64,000 nucleotides of DNA from Streptomyces violaceusniger (GTDB lineage: Bacteria; Actinomycetota; Actinomycetes; Streptomycetales; Streptomycetaceae). The DNA is taken from assembly GCA_005405945.1 (NCBI GenBank), contig BJHW01000001.1, positions 2,418,001-2,482,000 of the forward strand. The letters run 5' to 3'. A program made the translations under genes and the position numbers. Position 1 is the stretch's first letter; each line of letters begins with the position of its first letter. Below the pieces are notes generated by a model. The model did no database searches. It saw only the letters and a list, made by a program, of their open reading frames with translations, and was not told where the DNA came from. Positions 54,905 through 63,385 of this stretch are shown here, one piece after another.

Positions 54905-56149
54905 GTGAGTGCAGCACCGCGGATCGACTACCGGGCGGTGTTCGCCGTCATGCCCAGCCCCTGTCTGCTGCTCGCCCCCGACCTGGTGATCGTCGCGGCC
55001 AACGAGGCCTATCTGCGGGCCACGGGACGGACCAGGGAGGAGCTGATCGGGCACTACCTCTTCGAGGTCCACCCCGACAATCCGGCGGACCCGGATGCCG
55101 ACGGGGTGAGCAACCTGGACGCCTCGCTCCAGCGGGTCCTGCGTTTGAAGAGAACGGACACGATGGCGCTGCAGAAGTACGACATCCCCCTCTCCGGGCG
55201 GCCGGGGGTGTTCCGGGCGAAGTGGTGGTCGCCCATCAACACGCCCGTCCTCGGACCGGATGGAGAGGTGCGGTGGATCATCCACCGGGTCGAGGACATG
55301 ACCGAGTTCGTGCTGACCCGCCCGCTGCGCCCCGGGCCGGAGGACACGGCCGAAGAGCGCGAGGCGATGGAGGCCGAGCTGTATACGCGGGCGCGGGAGC
55401 TCCAGCGCCTCAATGAGGAACTCCGCGAGGCCCACGACCGGGAGCGCCGGACCGCCCTCACCCTCCAGGAGGCCATGCTGCACTCCCCGGACCTGGCCGG
55501 GCACCGCGAAATCGCCGTGCGCTACATGCCCGCCGCCCGGTCGCTCAACGTGTGCGGCGACTGGTACGACGTGGTGGACCTGTCCGCGGACACCTTCACC
55601 GTCGCGGTCGGCGATGTGGTCGGCCACGGTCTGGAGGCCGCCGCCGTCATGGGCATGCTCCGCAGCGCCCTGTCCGCCGCCGTCCGCGCCATCAGCGAGC
55701 CCGGCAGAGCGATGGACGCCCTGAGCCTCTACGCCCGCACCTTCGAGGGCGCCTTGGCCACGACCGCGGCCAAGGCCGTCGTGGACACCCGTCAGCAGCG
55801 CATCACCTACACCAGCGCCGGCCACCCGCCGCCCGTCCTGGCCCGGCCGGACGGCACCGTCGACCTGCTCGACCAGGCCACCAACCCCCCGCTGGGCATC
55901 GTGGCCGACCACCTCCCCCGCCCTCAGGCCGCGGTGTCCTACACCCCGGGCGACACCCTCGTGCTCTACACCGACGGACTCATCGAACGCCGTGACGAGG
56001 ACATCGACGTCGGGCTGCGCCGCCTCACCGACACCCTCGCCCGCCACACCTCTCTCGACCCCGACCACCTGGCCGACACCCTGCTCACCCGCCTCGGCGT
56101 GGCCGAGGGCGGACGCGACGACATCGCCCTGATCGTCGTCCGGCTCTGA
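54905..56149 (+). CDS. PAS domain-containing PP2C (SpoIIE-type) protein phosphatase
   Basis: A 414-residue signalling phosphatase. The N-terminal PAS domain (about 8-140) senses a ligand or redox state. A coiled linker (AEEREAMEAELYTRARELQR) leads to a SpoIIE/RsbU PP2C domain (about 190-414). Metal-binding aspartates are in NVCGDWYDVVDL, VAVGDVVGHGLEAA and LYTDGLIERRD, with the final RDDIALIVVRL. Such proteins dephosphorylate anti-sigma antagonists. No anti-sigma pair lies next to it here. GTG 54905 follows AGGAGAAGGTT. Confidence 0.88.
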   Translation: MSAAPRIDYRAVFAVMPSPCLLLAPDLVIVAANEAYLRATGRTREELIGHYLFEVHPDNPADPDADGVSNLDASLQRVLRLKRTDTMALQKYDIPLSGRPGVFRAKWWSPINTPVLGPDGEVRWIIHRVEDMTEFVLTRPLRPGPEDTAEEREAMEAELYTRARELQRLNEELREAHDRERRTALTLQEAMLHSPDLAGHREIAVRYMPAARSLNVCGDWYDVVDLSADTFTVAVGDVVGHGLEAAAVMGMLRSALSAAVRAISEPGRAMDALSLYARTFEGALATTAAKAVVDTRQQRITYTSAGHPPPVLARPDGTVDLLDQATNPPLGIVADHLPRPQAAVSYTPGDTLVLYTDGLIERRDEDIDVGLRRLTDTLARHTSLDPDHLADTLLTRLGVAEGGRDDIALIVVRL

Positions 56150-56252
56150 GCTCCCGCCGGTTCACCCGTCGGCCGACCGGGTGCCCCACGCCCGGAACAA
56201 GGTGGCGTGCACGACCGAACCGAGGAGCGCCGACCCTTCCCAGACTCGGCCC

Positions 56253-56827
56253 ATGGAGACCACCGACATCACCGCGCTCGCCCGCGACCTCGCCCCCACC
56301 GGAGTGCTCCGCGCCTCCATCAACCACGCCGATCTGTGCTTCCTCGCCATCGAACCGGCCCGCGAGGCGGAGATCGCGTTCACCCCTCCGTATGTGCACA
56401 TCGAGGGGGTGTACGCCGTCCCGGCCGAGCCCCCGCTGCGGACGCCGGACGACGTGGACCGCCCGGGCGTCCGCATCGGGGTGAAGCAGGGCTCGGCCTA
56501 CGACCTGTACCTCACCCGCACCCTGCGCCACGCCACCGTGGTCCGGGGCCCGGAGGGGTGGACGTCTTCCACTCCGAGAAACTGGAGGCCGCGGCCGGAA
56601 TCCGGCAGCCACTGACCGCACACCTCGCCGAACGGCCCGAACTGCGCCTGGTCGAGCACGCGTTCATGACCATCCGGCAGGCCGTCGGGACAACGAGGAC
56701 ACGACGCCCGGAGACCGTGCGCTTCCTGAGCGAGACCGTGGCCCACTTGACGGCCTCCGGGTTCGTCGCCGAGGCGCTCGGCCGGTCCGGACACAACCCG
56801 GCACTGGCCGCGCCGACGGAGCGGTGA
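56253..56827 (+). pseudogene. Solute-binding-protein-like gene, decayed (internal deletion and frameshift)
   Basis: The joined reading is about 191 residues. It resembles cytoplasmic-length PBP2 solute-binding proteins: ALARDLAPTGVLRASIN, then FLAIEPAREAEIAFT, VRIGVKQGSAYDLYLTRTLR and FMTIRQAVGTTRTRRPETVR. Compared with what I recall of the family, about 45 residues appear missing between RASIN and ADLCFLAIEP. The frame also breaks in the four-G run 56556-56559, where RGPEG should join VDVFHSEKLEAA. The internal loss argues for a real pseudogene, unlike the other frameshifted genes here. No signal peptide is present. Confidence 0.65.
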
Positions 56828-57013
56828 ACGAAGCGGGGCTGAGATCCCGAGGACTTCGCCATGTTTGTCGGTGGCCGGGCCGTGGCCGGAAGCGCGCCCT
56901 CCGAAACGATCAACGAGCAGACTGACGTGGCCGTCGACAGCCCCGCACTCCTGCCCCACCCGACCCGCGGGGCTGCTCACCACCCACGTTCCCCCCTCCA
57001 CGGAAGAGGTTCC

Positions 57014-57448
57014 ATGACTGACACCGCATCCACCCGCCCCGTCGCTGCCATCGCCCGCCTCCTCATACCCGCGGCCCTGGCCGCGGCGGCCGCCGTCCTC
57101 GTGGGCTACCTGATCTTCGACGCCGCCGGAGCCGACTTCGACGTCACCATGTCCGGCACCGACAGCACCGTCACCGCAGTTCAGGCGTGCCTCGCGGCCT
57201 TCCTGGTGAGCCTGGTCGGCGGCACCGCCGCGCTGCTCGTCGCGCGGCGCACGGCCCGGCCGACGCGGACCTTCGCCGCGATCGTGACCATCGCCGTGGT
57301 GGTGTTACTCGTCGGGCCACTGGTGGGCGCCGATCAGGCCCTGACCGTCGTGGCCCTCGAAGTGCTGCATCTGCTCGCGGCGGCGGCCGTGCTCATCGTC
57401 GTCCTGCCGCGCATCGGCACGACCACCACCACGTCGACGGACGCCTGA
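57014..57448 (+). CDS. Four-helix membrane protein, DUF6069-like
   Basis: A 144-residue protein with four membrane helices (IARLLIPAALAAAAAVLVGYL, then AFLVSLVGGTAALLVAR, FAAIVTIAVVVLLVGPLV and LHLLAAAAVLIVVLP) and short loops. The function is unknown. The rare leucine codon TTA at 57305-57307 (Leu98, in VVVLLVG) suggests bldA-dependent translation. The start follows GAAGAGGTTCC. Confidence 0.75.
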   Translation: MTDTASTRPVAAIARLLIPAALAAAAAVLVGYLIFDAAGADFDVTMSGTDSTVTAVQACLAAFLVSLVGGTAALLVARRTARPTRTFAAIVTIAVVVLLVGPLVGADQALTVVALEVLHLLAAAAVLIVVLPRIGTTTTTSTDA

Positions 57449-57621
57449 CCGACAAAAACTCGCCGACCTACGGGATGGGGCCATCCCTCACGCCGCAGAC
57501 CGAGCAGACCTGAGAGGCCGGTTCGAGGGGCCCTCCTCTCCACGAGGACGACCGGCCGCCGGTGCGGCGGAAACCTCAACAGGCCGCCGCACACACCTAC
57601 TTCTTGGCATATGTTGGACGG

Positions 57622-57774
57622 ATGAGTTCTCATGACCTGGAGCCCCGGCCTCCATCCCCCCTGGTGGAAAAGATAGACAGCGCCCTGGCGGTACTGATCA
57701 TCGTCGGTATCGCCTTCGGATCGTTCTGGCTGGCCTCGGGCCTCACCTCGTCCTACATGGTGCTCTTCCACTGA
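57622..57774 (+). CDS. Small single-helix membrane protein
   Basis: A 50-residue protein with one membrane helix (LAVLIIVGIAFGSFWLASGL) near the C-terminus, after a polar N-terminus containing EPRPPSP. ATG 57622 is just downstream of a TATGTT minus-10-like box (57610-57615), so the message may be leaderless. The function is unknown. Proteins of this size and layout are often membrane stress or regulatory partners, but nothing specific can be said. Confidence 0.6.
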   Translation: MSSHDLEPRPPSPLVEKIDSALAVLIIVGIAFGSFWLASGLTSSYMVLFH

Positions 57775-57835
57775 GGCGCTCGGGCCGGGTGCGGACCGGG
57801 ACGCCCCGGCCCCGCCCCGGCCACGCCCGTCGGCG

Positions 57836-58720
57836 TCAGTCGATGGTGAAGTAATGGCCGTCGTCGAGGTCGGCGATCAGGCCGGGGTGGACCGGCTCCC
57901 AGCCCAGCAACCGCCTGGTGTCCGCGTTGGGCATGGTGATGTCCATCGTGATGAACGGGAAGCCCTTGAAGTGGTCCACGGCCCGTTCGGCCGGGATGCT
58001 CGCGGCCGGGACGTCCAGGTGGCGGCCGATGGTCTCGGCGATCTCGCGCACCGTGATGCCTTCCTCGGCCGCGGCGTACAGCTGCGAGCCGGCCGGGGCC
58101 TTCTCCAGCGCCAGCCGGTAGAGGCGGCCGACGTCCAGGGTGTGACCGGCGGGCCAGCGGTTGGTGCCGTCGCCGACGTAGCCGGACACGCCCGTGTCGC
58201 GGGCGATCTTGATCAGCGTCGGGATGAAGCCGCTCCTGTCCCGCGTGCTGTGCGTCACCGGCGGGATCGCGACGAGCACGGTCCGCACGCCGCGTTCGGT
58301 GAGGTCGTGGATGGCGCGCGAGACGGCGGAGCGGGGGTTGGCCGCTATCGCCGCGTCGCGCTCCGCGTCGCCGGTGGGCGTCAAGCCGACGCCGATGAGG
58401 GTCTTGCCGGTGTCGGCCAGCGTGTCGCCGAGTGTCCGCACCACGGCCAGGTCGGCGGCCACGGCGTCGGCGAACTTCCCGGCGGGGATGGCGTCGTGGT
58501 TGAACGCGAGATGGACGACCGCGTCCGCGTCGGCGGCGGCCTCGCGCAGACCGTCCGGGTCGTCGATGTCGCCACGGCGCACCTCGGCGCCCAGGGCTTT
58601 GACCGCGGCGGCCGAGGCGTCGGACCGTGCCAGGCCGACGACCTCGTGTCCGGCCTGGAGCAGTTCGGGCACCACGGCCGATGCGATGTGGCCGCTGGCA
58701 CCGGTGACGAAAACACGCAT
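57836..58720 (-). CDS. SDR-family NAD(P)-dependent oxidoreductase/epimerase-like
   Basis: A 294-residue atypical extended SDR. The Rossmann motif is VFVTGASGHIASAVVPELL, the acidic patch VRRGDIDDPDGL marks the cofactor adenine site, and VVHLAFNHD follows. No YxxxK pair is clear, as in atypical members. It is divergent from a TetR regulator with a long inverted repeat between them, a common pairing for oxidative or xenobiotic response genes. Confidence 0.85.
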   Translation of the reverse strand: MRVFVTGASGHIASAVVPELLQAGHEVVGLARSDASAAAVKALGAEVRRGDIDDPDGLREAAADADAVVHLAFNHDAIPAGKFADAVAADLAVVRTLGDTLADTGKTLIGVGLTPTGDAERDAAIAANPRSAVSRAIHDLTERGVRTVLVAIPPVTHSTRDRSGFIPTLIKIARDTGVSGYVGDGTNRWPAGHTLDVGRLYRLALEKAPAGSQLYAAAEEGITVREIAETIGRHLDVPAASIPAERAVDHFKGFPFITMDITMPNADTRRLLGWEPVHPGLIADLDDGHYFTID

Positions 58721-58760
58721 GCGTGGCTCTCCTCGAGGGATGCTCCGCCCAAGCGAAGCG

Positions 58761-58820
58761 AAGTGATGTGACTTGGTGCCGTCACCATAGCCGAAGTGAC
58801 GTTACCAAGTCACATCACTT
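58761..58820. promoter_or_regulatory. Perfect 17-bp inverted repeat between SDR and tetR
   Basis: AAGTGATGTGACTTGGT (58761-58777) and its exact complement (58804-58820) are separated by 26 bases. Each arm contains AAGTGATGTGACTT, itself partly symmetrical, so these look like two operator sites, one for each divergent promoter. The TetR start is 11 bases after the right arm. Confidence 0.8.
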
Positions 58821-58831
58821 ATGCTGTGCGC

Positions 58832-59404
58832 ATGGCTCGATGGGAACCGAACGCGCGGGAACGGCTGGTGCGCGCCGCACTCGACCTGTTCACCGAGCAG
58901 GGCTACGACGCCACCACCGTCAACGAGATCGCCGATCGGGCCGGTCTGACCAAGACCACCTTCTTCCGGCACTTCTCCGACAAGCGGGAGGTGCTCTTCG
59001 CCGGCCAGGACACCCACACCCGGCTCCTCGCCGACGCGATCGACGCGGCGCCCGGCTCCGCCACACCGCTCGAGGCGGTCCGCGCCGCACTCGACGCCCT
59101 CACGGCCACCTTCACCGACGACCGCCGCGAGTTCGGCGCCAGACTCCGCCCGGTCATCGCAGGTCACACCGAACTGCAGGAGCGCTCGGCCTTGAAGCGC
59201 GCGAAGCTCGCCGAGGCCGTGACGGACGCGCTCCACAAGCGCGGCGTGCCGGAACCGACCGCGAGCCTCGCCGCCGAACTCGGCATCCGCGCCTACCACG
59301 ACGCCTTCGACCAGTGGGCCGATCCGGCCGGCCGGCAGACGCTCACCGAGCTCACCCGCCACGTCCTCGACGAACTCCGCGCCGCGCTGGCCGCACTCGA
59401 CTAG
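58832..59404 (+). CDS. TetR-family transcriptional regulator
   Basis: A 190-residue TetR repressor. The helix-turn-helix covers about 27-52 (TVNEIADRAGLTKTTFFRHF). The C-terminal domain includes a Trp-containing DAFDQWADPAG segment typical of the actinobacterial group. ATG 58832 is chosen because an upstream in-frame GTG would put operator DNA inside the coding region. It probably represses itself and the SDR gene. Confidence 0.88.
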   Translation: MARWEPNARERLVRAALDLFTEQGYDATTVNEIADRAGLTKTTFFRHFSDKREVLFAGQDTHTRLLADAIDAAPGSATPLEAVRAALDALTATFTDDRREFGARLRPVIAGHTELQERSALKRAKLAEAVTDALHKRGVPEPTASLAAELGIRAYHDAFDQWADPAGRQTLTELTRHVLDELRAALAALD

Positions 59405-59436
59405 AGCCTGTCCGTCAGAGCTCGTCCGACCGGACT

Positions 59437-60242
59437 TCAGATGGCGCCGGAGTTGGCCGTGCGGTGGGCGTGGGCGTCGATCAGAGCGAGCGTGGCTTCG
59501 GGCTGTTCGATCTGGGGCAGGTGGCCGGCTCCGGAGATGACCTCGAAGTGGGCGTTGGCGAAGGCCGCGGCATAGGCGGCACCGTAGGCCGGTGTGACCA
59601 CGCGGTCGCTCTCCCCCACAGCAGGAGTGCCGGTGTCTCCACCCGGCGCAGGCGGCGCAGCAGTTTCGCGTCGTGCATGTACGGCTCGCCCGCGAGAACG
59701 CGCATGGTGGCCATGTTGGCCTGCCGGATGGCGTGTTGGTCAGCCGGTACGTCGGCGGGGTCCACGTAGTGGCGGTCCGGGTCGTGCCAGGAATGCTCCG
59801 CCACACCGCGGGCGTCCAGGGCGAAGAAATCCGTGATCGGCTCGCCGGGGACGCCCACCCCGACCGCGTCGATCAGGACGAGGCCGCCGATGACACCCGC
59901 GGTGTCCCGTACCGCCATCTCGGCCGCGATCCAACCGCCGAGCGAGGAGCCGACGACCAGGGTGTCGCGCAGGCCGCGGTCGTGCAGGAGATGCAGGTAG
60001 GTCAGGGCCAGATCGTCCACGCCGGTCAGCCAGCCGGGGCGGGGCGTCCCCTCCCAGCCGGGGTGCACGGGCGCGAGCGTGTGCGCGGTGCGCGAGAGAT
60101 GTGCGGTGATACCGGCGACCGTGGCGGGCCCGCCGCCTCCGTGCAGGACGAGCACCGGGCGGCCGGTGCCCGCCTCGGAGAGGGTGAGGGCCAGGTCGTC
60201 GCACGCGGCCGCATGGGCAAGGGAGTTGATGTCCGTTGTCAT
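59437..60242 (-). pseudogene. Alpha/beta hydrolase (frameshifted)
   Basis: The joined product is about 268 residues. The nucleophile elbow is VVGSSLGGWIAAEM, the oxyanion HGGGGP motif is at residues about 34-40, and in the second frame the acid is Asp in ESDRVVTP and the histidine in GAGHLPQIEQ. The frame breaks in the five-C run 59613-59617: ALLLWG must join ESDRVVTPAYGAAY, which one extra base restores. It is divergent from a MarR regulator. The substrate is unknown. Confidence 0.83.
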
Positions 60243-60255
60243 GACTCAGACTCTA

Positions 60256-60280
60256 ACTAAGCTTCTTTAATTAAGCTAGT
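60256..60280. promoter_or_regulatory. MarR operator candidate
   Basis: ACTAAGCTT (60256-60264) and AAGCTAGT (60273-60280) form an imperfect inverted repeat around CTTTAATT. It is AT-rich and lies 14 bases before the hydrolase start and 24 bases before the MarR start, the expected position for a shared operator. Confidence 0.55.
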
Positions 60281-60303
60281 TTCATTGCGGGTAGACTTGC
60301 GGC

Positions 60304-60732
60304 ATGGATGCTGATCTGCAGTTTCTGGGGCGCGCGGTCAAGCAGGCGCAGTACCGACAGCACCGGGCGCTGGACAGCGCACTGGGCGAGGTCGGTACGA
60401 CGCTGGCGCAGTGGGACGCGCTGCGCGCCATCAGCGGCCGGCCCGGAGCGTCGGCACGCGAGCTGGCCGCGGTGACGTTCCAGAGCGAGCAGGCGTTCGG
60501 GGCGCTCGTGGGCCGTCTGGCCGCCCAGGGACTGGTGGAGCGCAGGCCGGGCCACGGGCGCCGCATCGAACACCGCCTCACACCCGCCGGCGAACAGACC
60601 CGGGCCGCCGGCCACCAGGTCAGCGAAAAGGTCCTGGAGGAGTGTTTCTCGCCCCTCCCGTCCGCGGACCGGGCCACCCTGCTCGGCCTGCTGCGACGGC
60701 TCAACGAGGAGGCCCCACCCTCATCAACCTGA
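60304..60732 (+). CDS. MarR-family transcriptional regulator
   Basis: A 142-residue MarR protein. The winged helix-turn-helix is at about 50-105 (SARELAAVTFQSEQAFGALV then the wing ERRPGHGRRIEHRLTPAGEQ). Dimerisation helices flank it. It is divergent from the alpha/beta hydrolase and probably represses it. No frameshift. Confidence 0.85.
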   Translation: MDADLQFLGRAVKQAQYRQHRALDSALGEVGTTLAQWDALRAISGRPGASARELAAVTFQSEQAFGALVGRLAAQGLVERRPGHGRRIEHRLTPAGEQTRAAGHQVSEKVLEECFSPLPSADRATLLGLLRRLNEEAPPSST

Positions 60733-60809
60733 CGTCAGCCGCCCTTGCGCATCCCGGCCGTGGAGCGCGGCGATGTCCTGAAGAGATGGTCCGCCCGCTA
60801 CACCGCCGG

Positions 60810-61732
60810 TCACGGGATCGTGGCGGCGGCGACCTCCCGCAGCAGCTCCATCACGGCCTGGGCGCGGGCGGTCTGGGTCATGCCCTTCACCGAGGCGATC
60901 TTGACCTCGAGCGGGGGACTTCCGTCCCTCAGCTCCAGTTCCGCGATCTCCCCGCCGCCGTAGGTCTGGCTGGTCGCCGGCCGCTGGTTCAGCACGGAGT
61001 ATCCGAGCCCCCGGGCCACCAGGGAACGCACCGTCTCGTAGCTCCGGGTGCGGTAGCGGACATCGGGCGCGGTGCCGGTGGCGGCCACCAGCGAGCGGAA
61101 GTAGTCGCGGCTGTGCGGCAGGTCGAGCAGGACGAGGGGTTCCGCGGACAGTTCGGCCAGCTCCACGGTGCCCTGCCGGGCCAGCGGGTGATCGGCCGGG
61201 ACGATGACGTAGGCCGGGGCCCGCGCGATCGTCTCGCTGCGCAGGTCCGGCTCGGCCGACAGGCCGAGGCCGTAGGTGAGGGCGAAGTCGATGCGCCCCG
61301 CGCCCAGGGCCTGGACGAGCTGGTCCGTCTCCGCTTCCACCACGTCGATCTCGATGCCCGGGTAGCGGCGGGTGCACTCGCTGAACAGGGGCGGCAGATA
61401 GTAGGGGGCCAGCGTCACGAAGCAGCCGACGGCCACCGGCCCGGAGATCGTCTCGCCGTCTCCCCGGGCCTCCCGCTCGACCTCGCGCGCGCGGGCCAGC
61501 AGCTCCCGCGCGTGGCTCTGGAGCCGCTCCCCCGCGGGCGTCAGGGTCAGTCCCCGGCCCTGCGGCGGATGAACAGCTGCACCCGCAGGTCGCGCTCCAG
61601 GTTGTGGATGGCCGCGGACACGGCGGACTGCGCGATGTGGAGCGCCCCCGACGCCTCCGTCATCGAACCGCGCTCGGCGGCGACGAGGAAGTAGCGGAGT
61701 TGCAGGAGGGTGAAACCCACCGGTGACGTCAT
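60810..61732 (-). pseudogene. LysR-family transcriptional regulator (frameshifted)
   Basis: The joined product is about 307 residues. The helix-turn-helix is complete in the first frame (LQLRYFLVAAERGSMTEASG, AVSAAIHNLERDLRVQLFIRR) and must join QGRGLTLTPAGERLQSHAREL in the next. The break is near 61561-61567 and one missing base, probably in GCGGCGG, explains it. The co-inducer domain (GPVAVGCFVTLAPYYLPPLF onward) is intact. It may regulate the adjacent MHS transporter and M20 peptidase genes (inference). Confidence 0.8.
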
Positions 61733-61794
61733 GCGTGACCCTCGCGCTGGTGATCGGTGTCCGTGCCGGTGCCGACCTTACGCGGTGGCGCCCA

Positions 61795-61962
61795 AGCGCT
61801 CCGCTGGATGTGCCCTGACCTGCCGTCGACCGTCCGCGGCGCCGTCGTGGCTGGTCCCACGCGGCGGAGCCGCATATCGACACAGCCGCGCGGCGGAGCC
61901 GCATATCGACACAGCCCCGCGCCCCTCCGGGGCGCCACCGAACCACAGCCGACTTCCACCGA
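61795..61962 (+). repeat. 168-bp dispersed intergenic repeat, copy B
   Basis: The second copy of the element at 38723-38890, same length and orientation. Two well-preserved 29-bp tandem units (61861-61889 and 61890-61918) share the core GCATATCGACACAGCC, followed by the GC hairpin CCCCGCGCCCCTCCGGGGCG. It lies between the LysR start and the MHS transporter stop. This copy is better preserved in the second 29-bp unit than copy A. Confidence 0.82.
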
Positions 61963-61977
61963 TCCGTCAGAACGGCC

Positions 61978-63329
61978 CTAGTTGCGTTCAGGGGCCGCGT
62001 CGGAGACGTCCTCGGGGCGCAGCAGGGCGGAACCGGCGGTCTCCTTCAGGGTCAGGGCGGCGATGAGCCCACCGGCGGCGAAGACCATCAGATAGGGACC
62101 CGGCACCAGGGTGGAACCGGTCGCGGAGATGAGCACGGTCATCAGATACGGCACCGTGCCGGCGAACAGGGCGGCGGTGAGGTTGTAGGCGATGGACAGG
62201 CCGCTCTGGCGGGTGCGGGTGGGGAAGATCTCCGCCGACCACACCGCGTAGGTGCCCAGGATCGCGGCGAGGATCGCACCGAGCAGCAGACCGGCGACCC
62301 AGGTTCCGGCGAGCCCGGTCCGCATCAGGAGGAACGCGGGAGTGGCGAGGACCAGGAGGGCCGCGGTGGCGCCGACGAAGACCGGTTTGCGCCCCACGCG
62401 GTCGGACAGCAGCCCGAACACCGGGACCAGCACCAGCCCCAGCAGCGAGATCACCGTGGACAGCAGGGCGGCGCTGCCGGCCGAGTGCCCCAGGTGGTCG
62501 GTCTCGTAGGTGACCAGGTACGTCAGCACCGCGTAGAAGGGCACGTGCATGGCCGCCATCAGGCCCGCCGCCTGGAGCAGCTGCCGCTTGTGGTGGCGGA
62601 GCAGCTCCCGTACGGGGGTGCGCGGCACGGTGTCGTTGGCCTCGAGGGTGCGGTACTCGGGGGTGTCCTCGATCTTGTTGCGGATGATGAAGCCGATGAC
62701 GCCGAGCGGTGCGGAGATGAGGAAGGGGACGCGCCAGCCCCAGGAGGTCAGCTGGGCCTCGTCGAGCCCGGTCGACAGCAGCAGATAGAGACACGAACCG
62801 GCGAGGAAGCCCAGCAGGGAGCCGACCTCCAGCCAGCTCACCCCGAATCCGCGACGGCGCCGGGGGCGCTCTCGGCGAGGAAGCTCGCCGCGCTGCCGAA
62901 CTCGCCGCCCGCCGCGAATCCCTGGATCAGGCGAAGGATCACCAGGAGCACCGGGGCGCCGACACCGATCGCGGCGTAGCCAGGCAGCAGGCCAATGGTC
63001 AGGGTCGCGCCGGACATCGTGAAGATGACCAGCGACAGTGTGCGCTTGCGGCCGATCCGGTCGCCGAGCGGTCCGAACACCATGGCACCGATGGGCCGGA
63101 TGCCGAAGGAGACGGCGAACACGCCGAACACGGCGAGCAGTCCGGTGGTGCCGTTCTCGTCCGGGAAGAACACGGTGGCGACGGTACCGGCGAGATAGGC
63201 GTAGGCGGCCCAGTCGAACCAGTGCACGAACACGCCGACGGCTCCCGCGGCCACGCTCCTGCGCAGTGCGGCGGCGTCGGTGGCCACCTCGACCTCGGCC
63301 GTGGTGACGTCGGTGTGAGTGGTGGGCAT
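61978..63329 (-). pseudogene. MFS transporter, MHS family (frameshifted)
   Basis: The joined product is about 450 residues with twelve membrane helices. The first frame has [36 protein letters not shown] and [20 protein letters not shown], the MHS signatures. The second frame carries on with [20 protein letters not shown]. The break is in the five-G run 62862-62866 (ESAP must join RRRRGFG) and one extra base restores it. It probably imports the substrate of the M20 amidohydrolase upstream. Confidence 0.83.
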
Positions 63330-63385
63330 TGCGCGCCTCCTTGGGATGGGTGGAAGAAGCCGGAGCTGTGCGGGTGCCGCCTCGG

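Noticed and set aside
61861..61918. Direct repeats that resemble a minimal CRISPR array
   Set aside because: Only two 29-bp units directly abut with no spacers, no cas genes are near, and the same element recurs at 38.8 kb as part of a 168-bp repeat.
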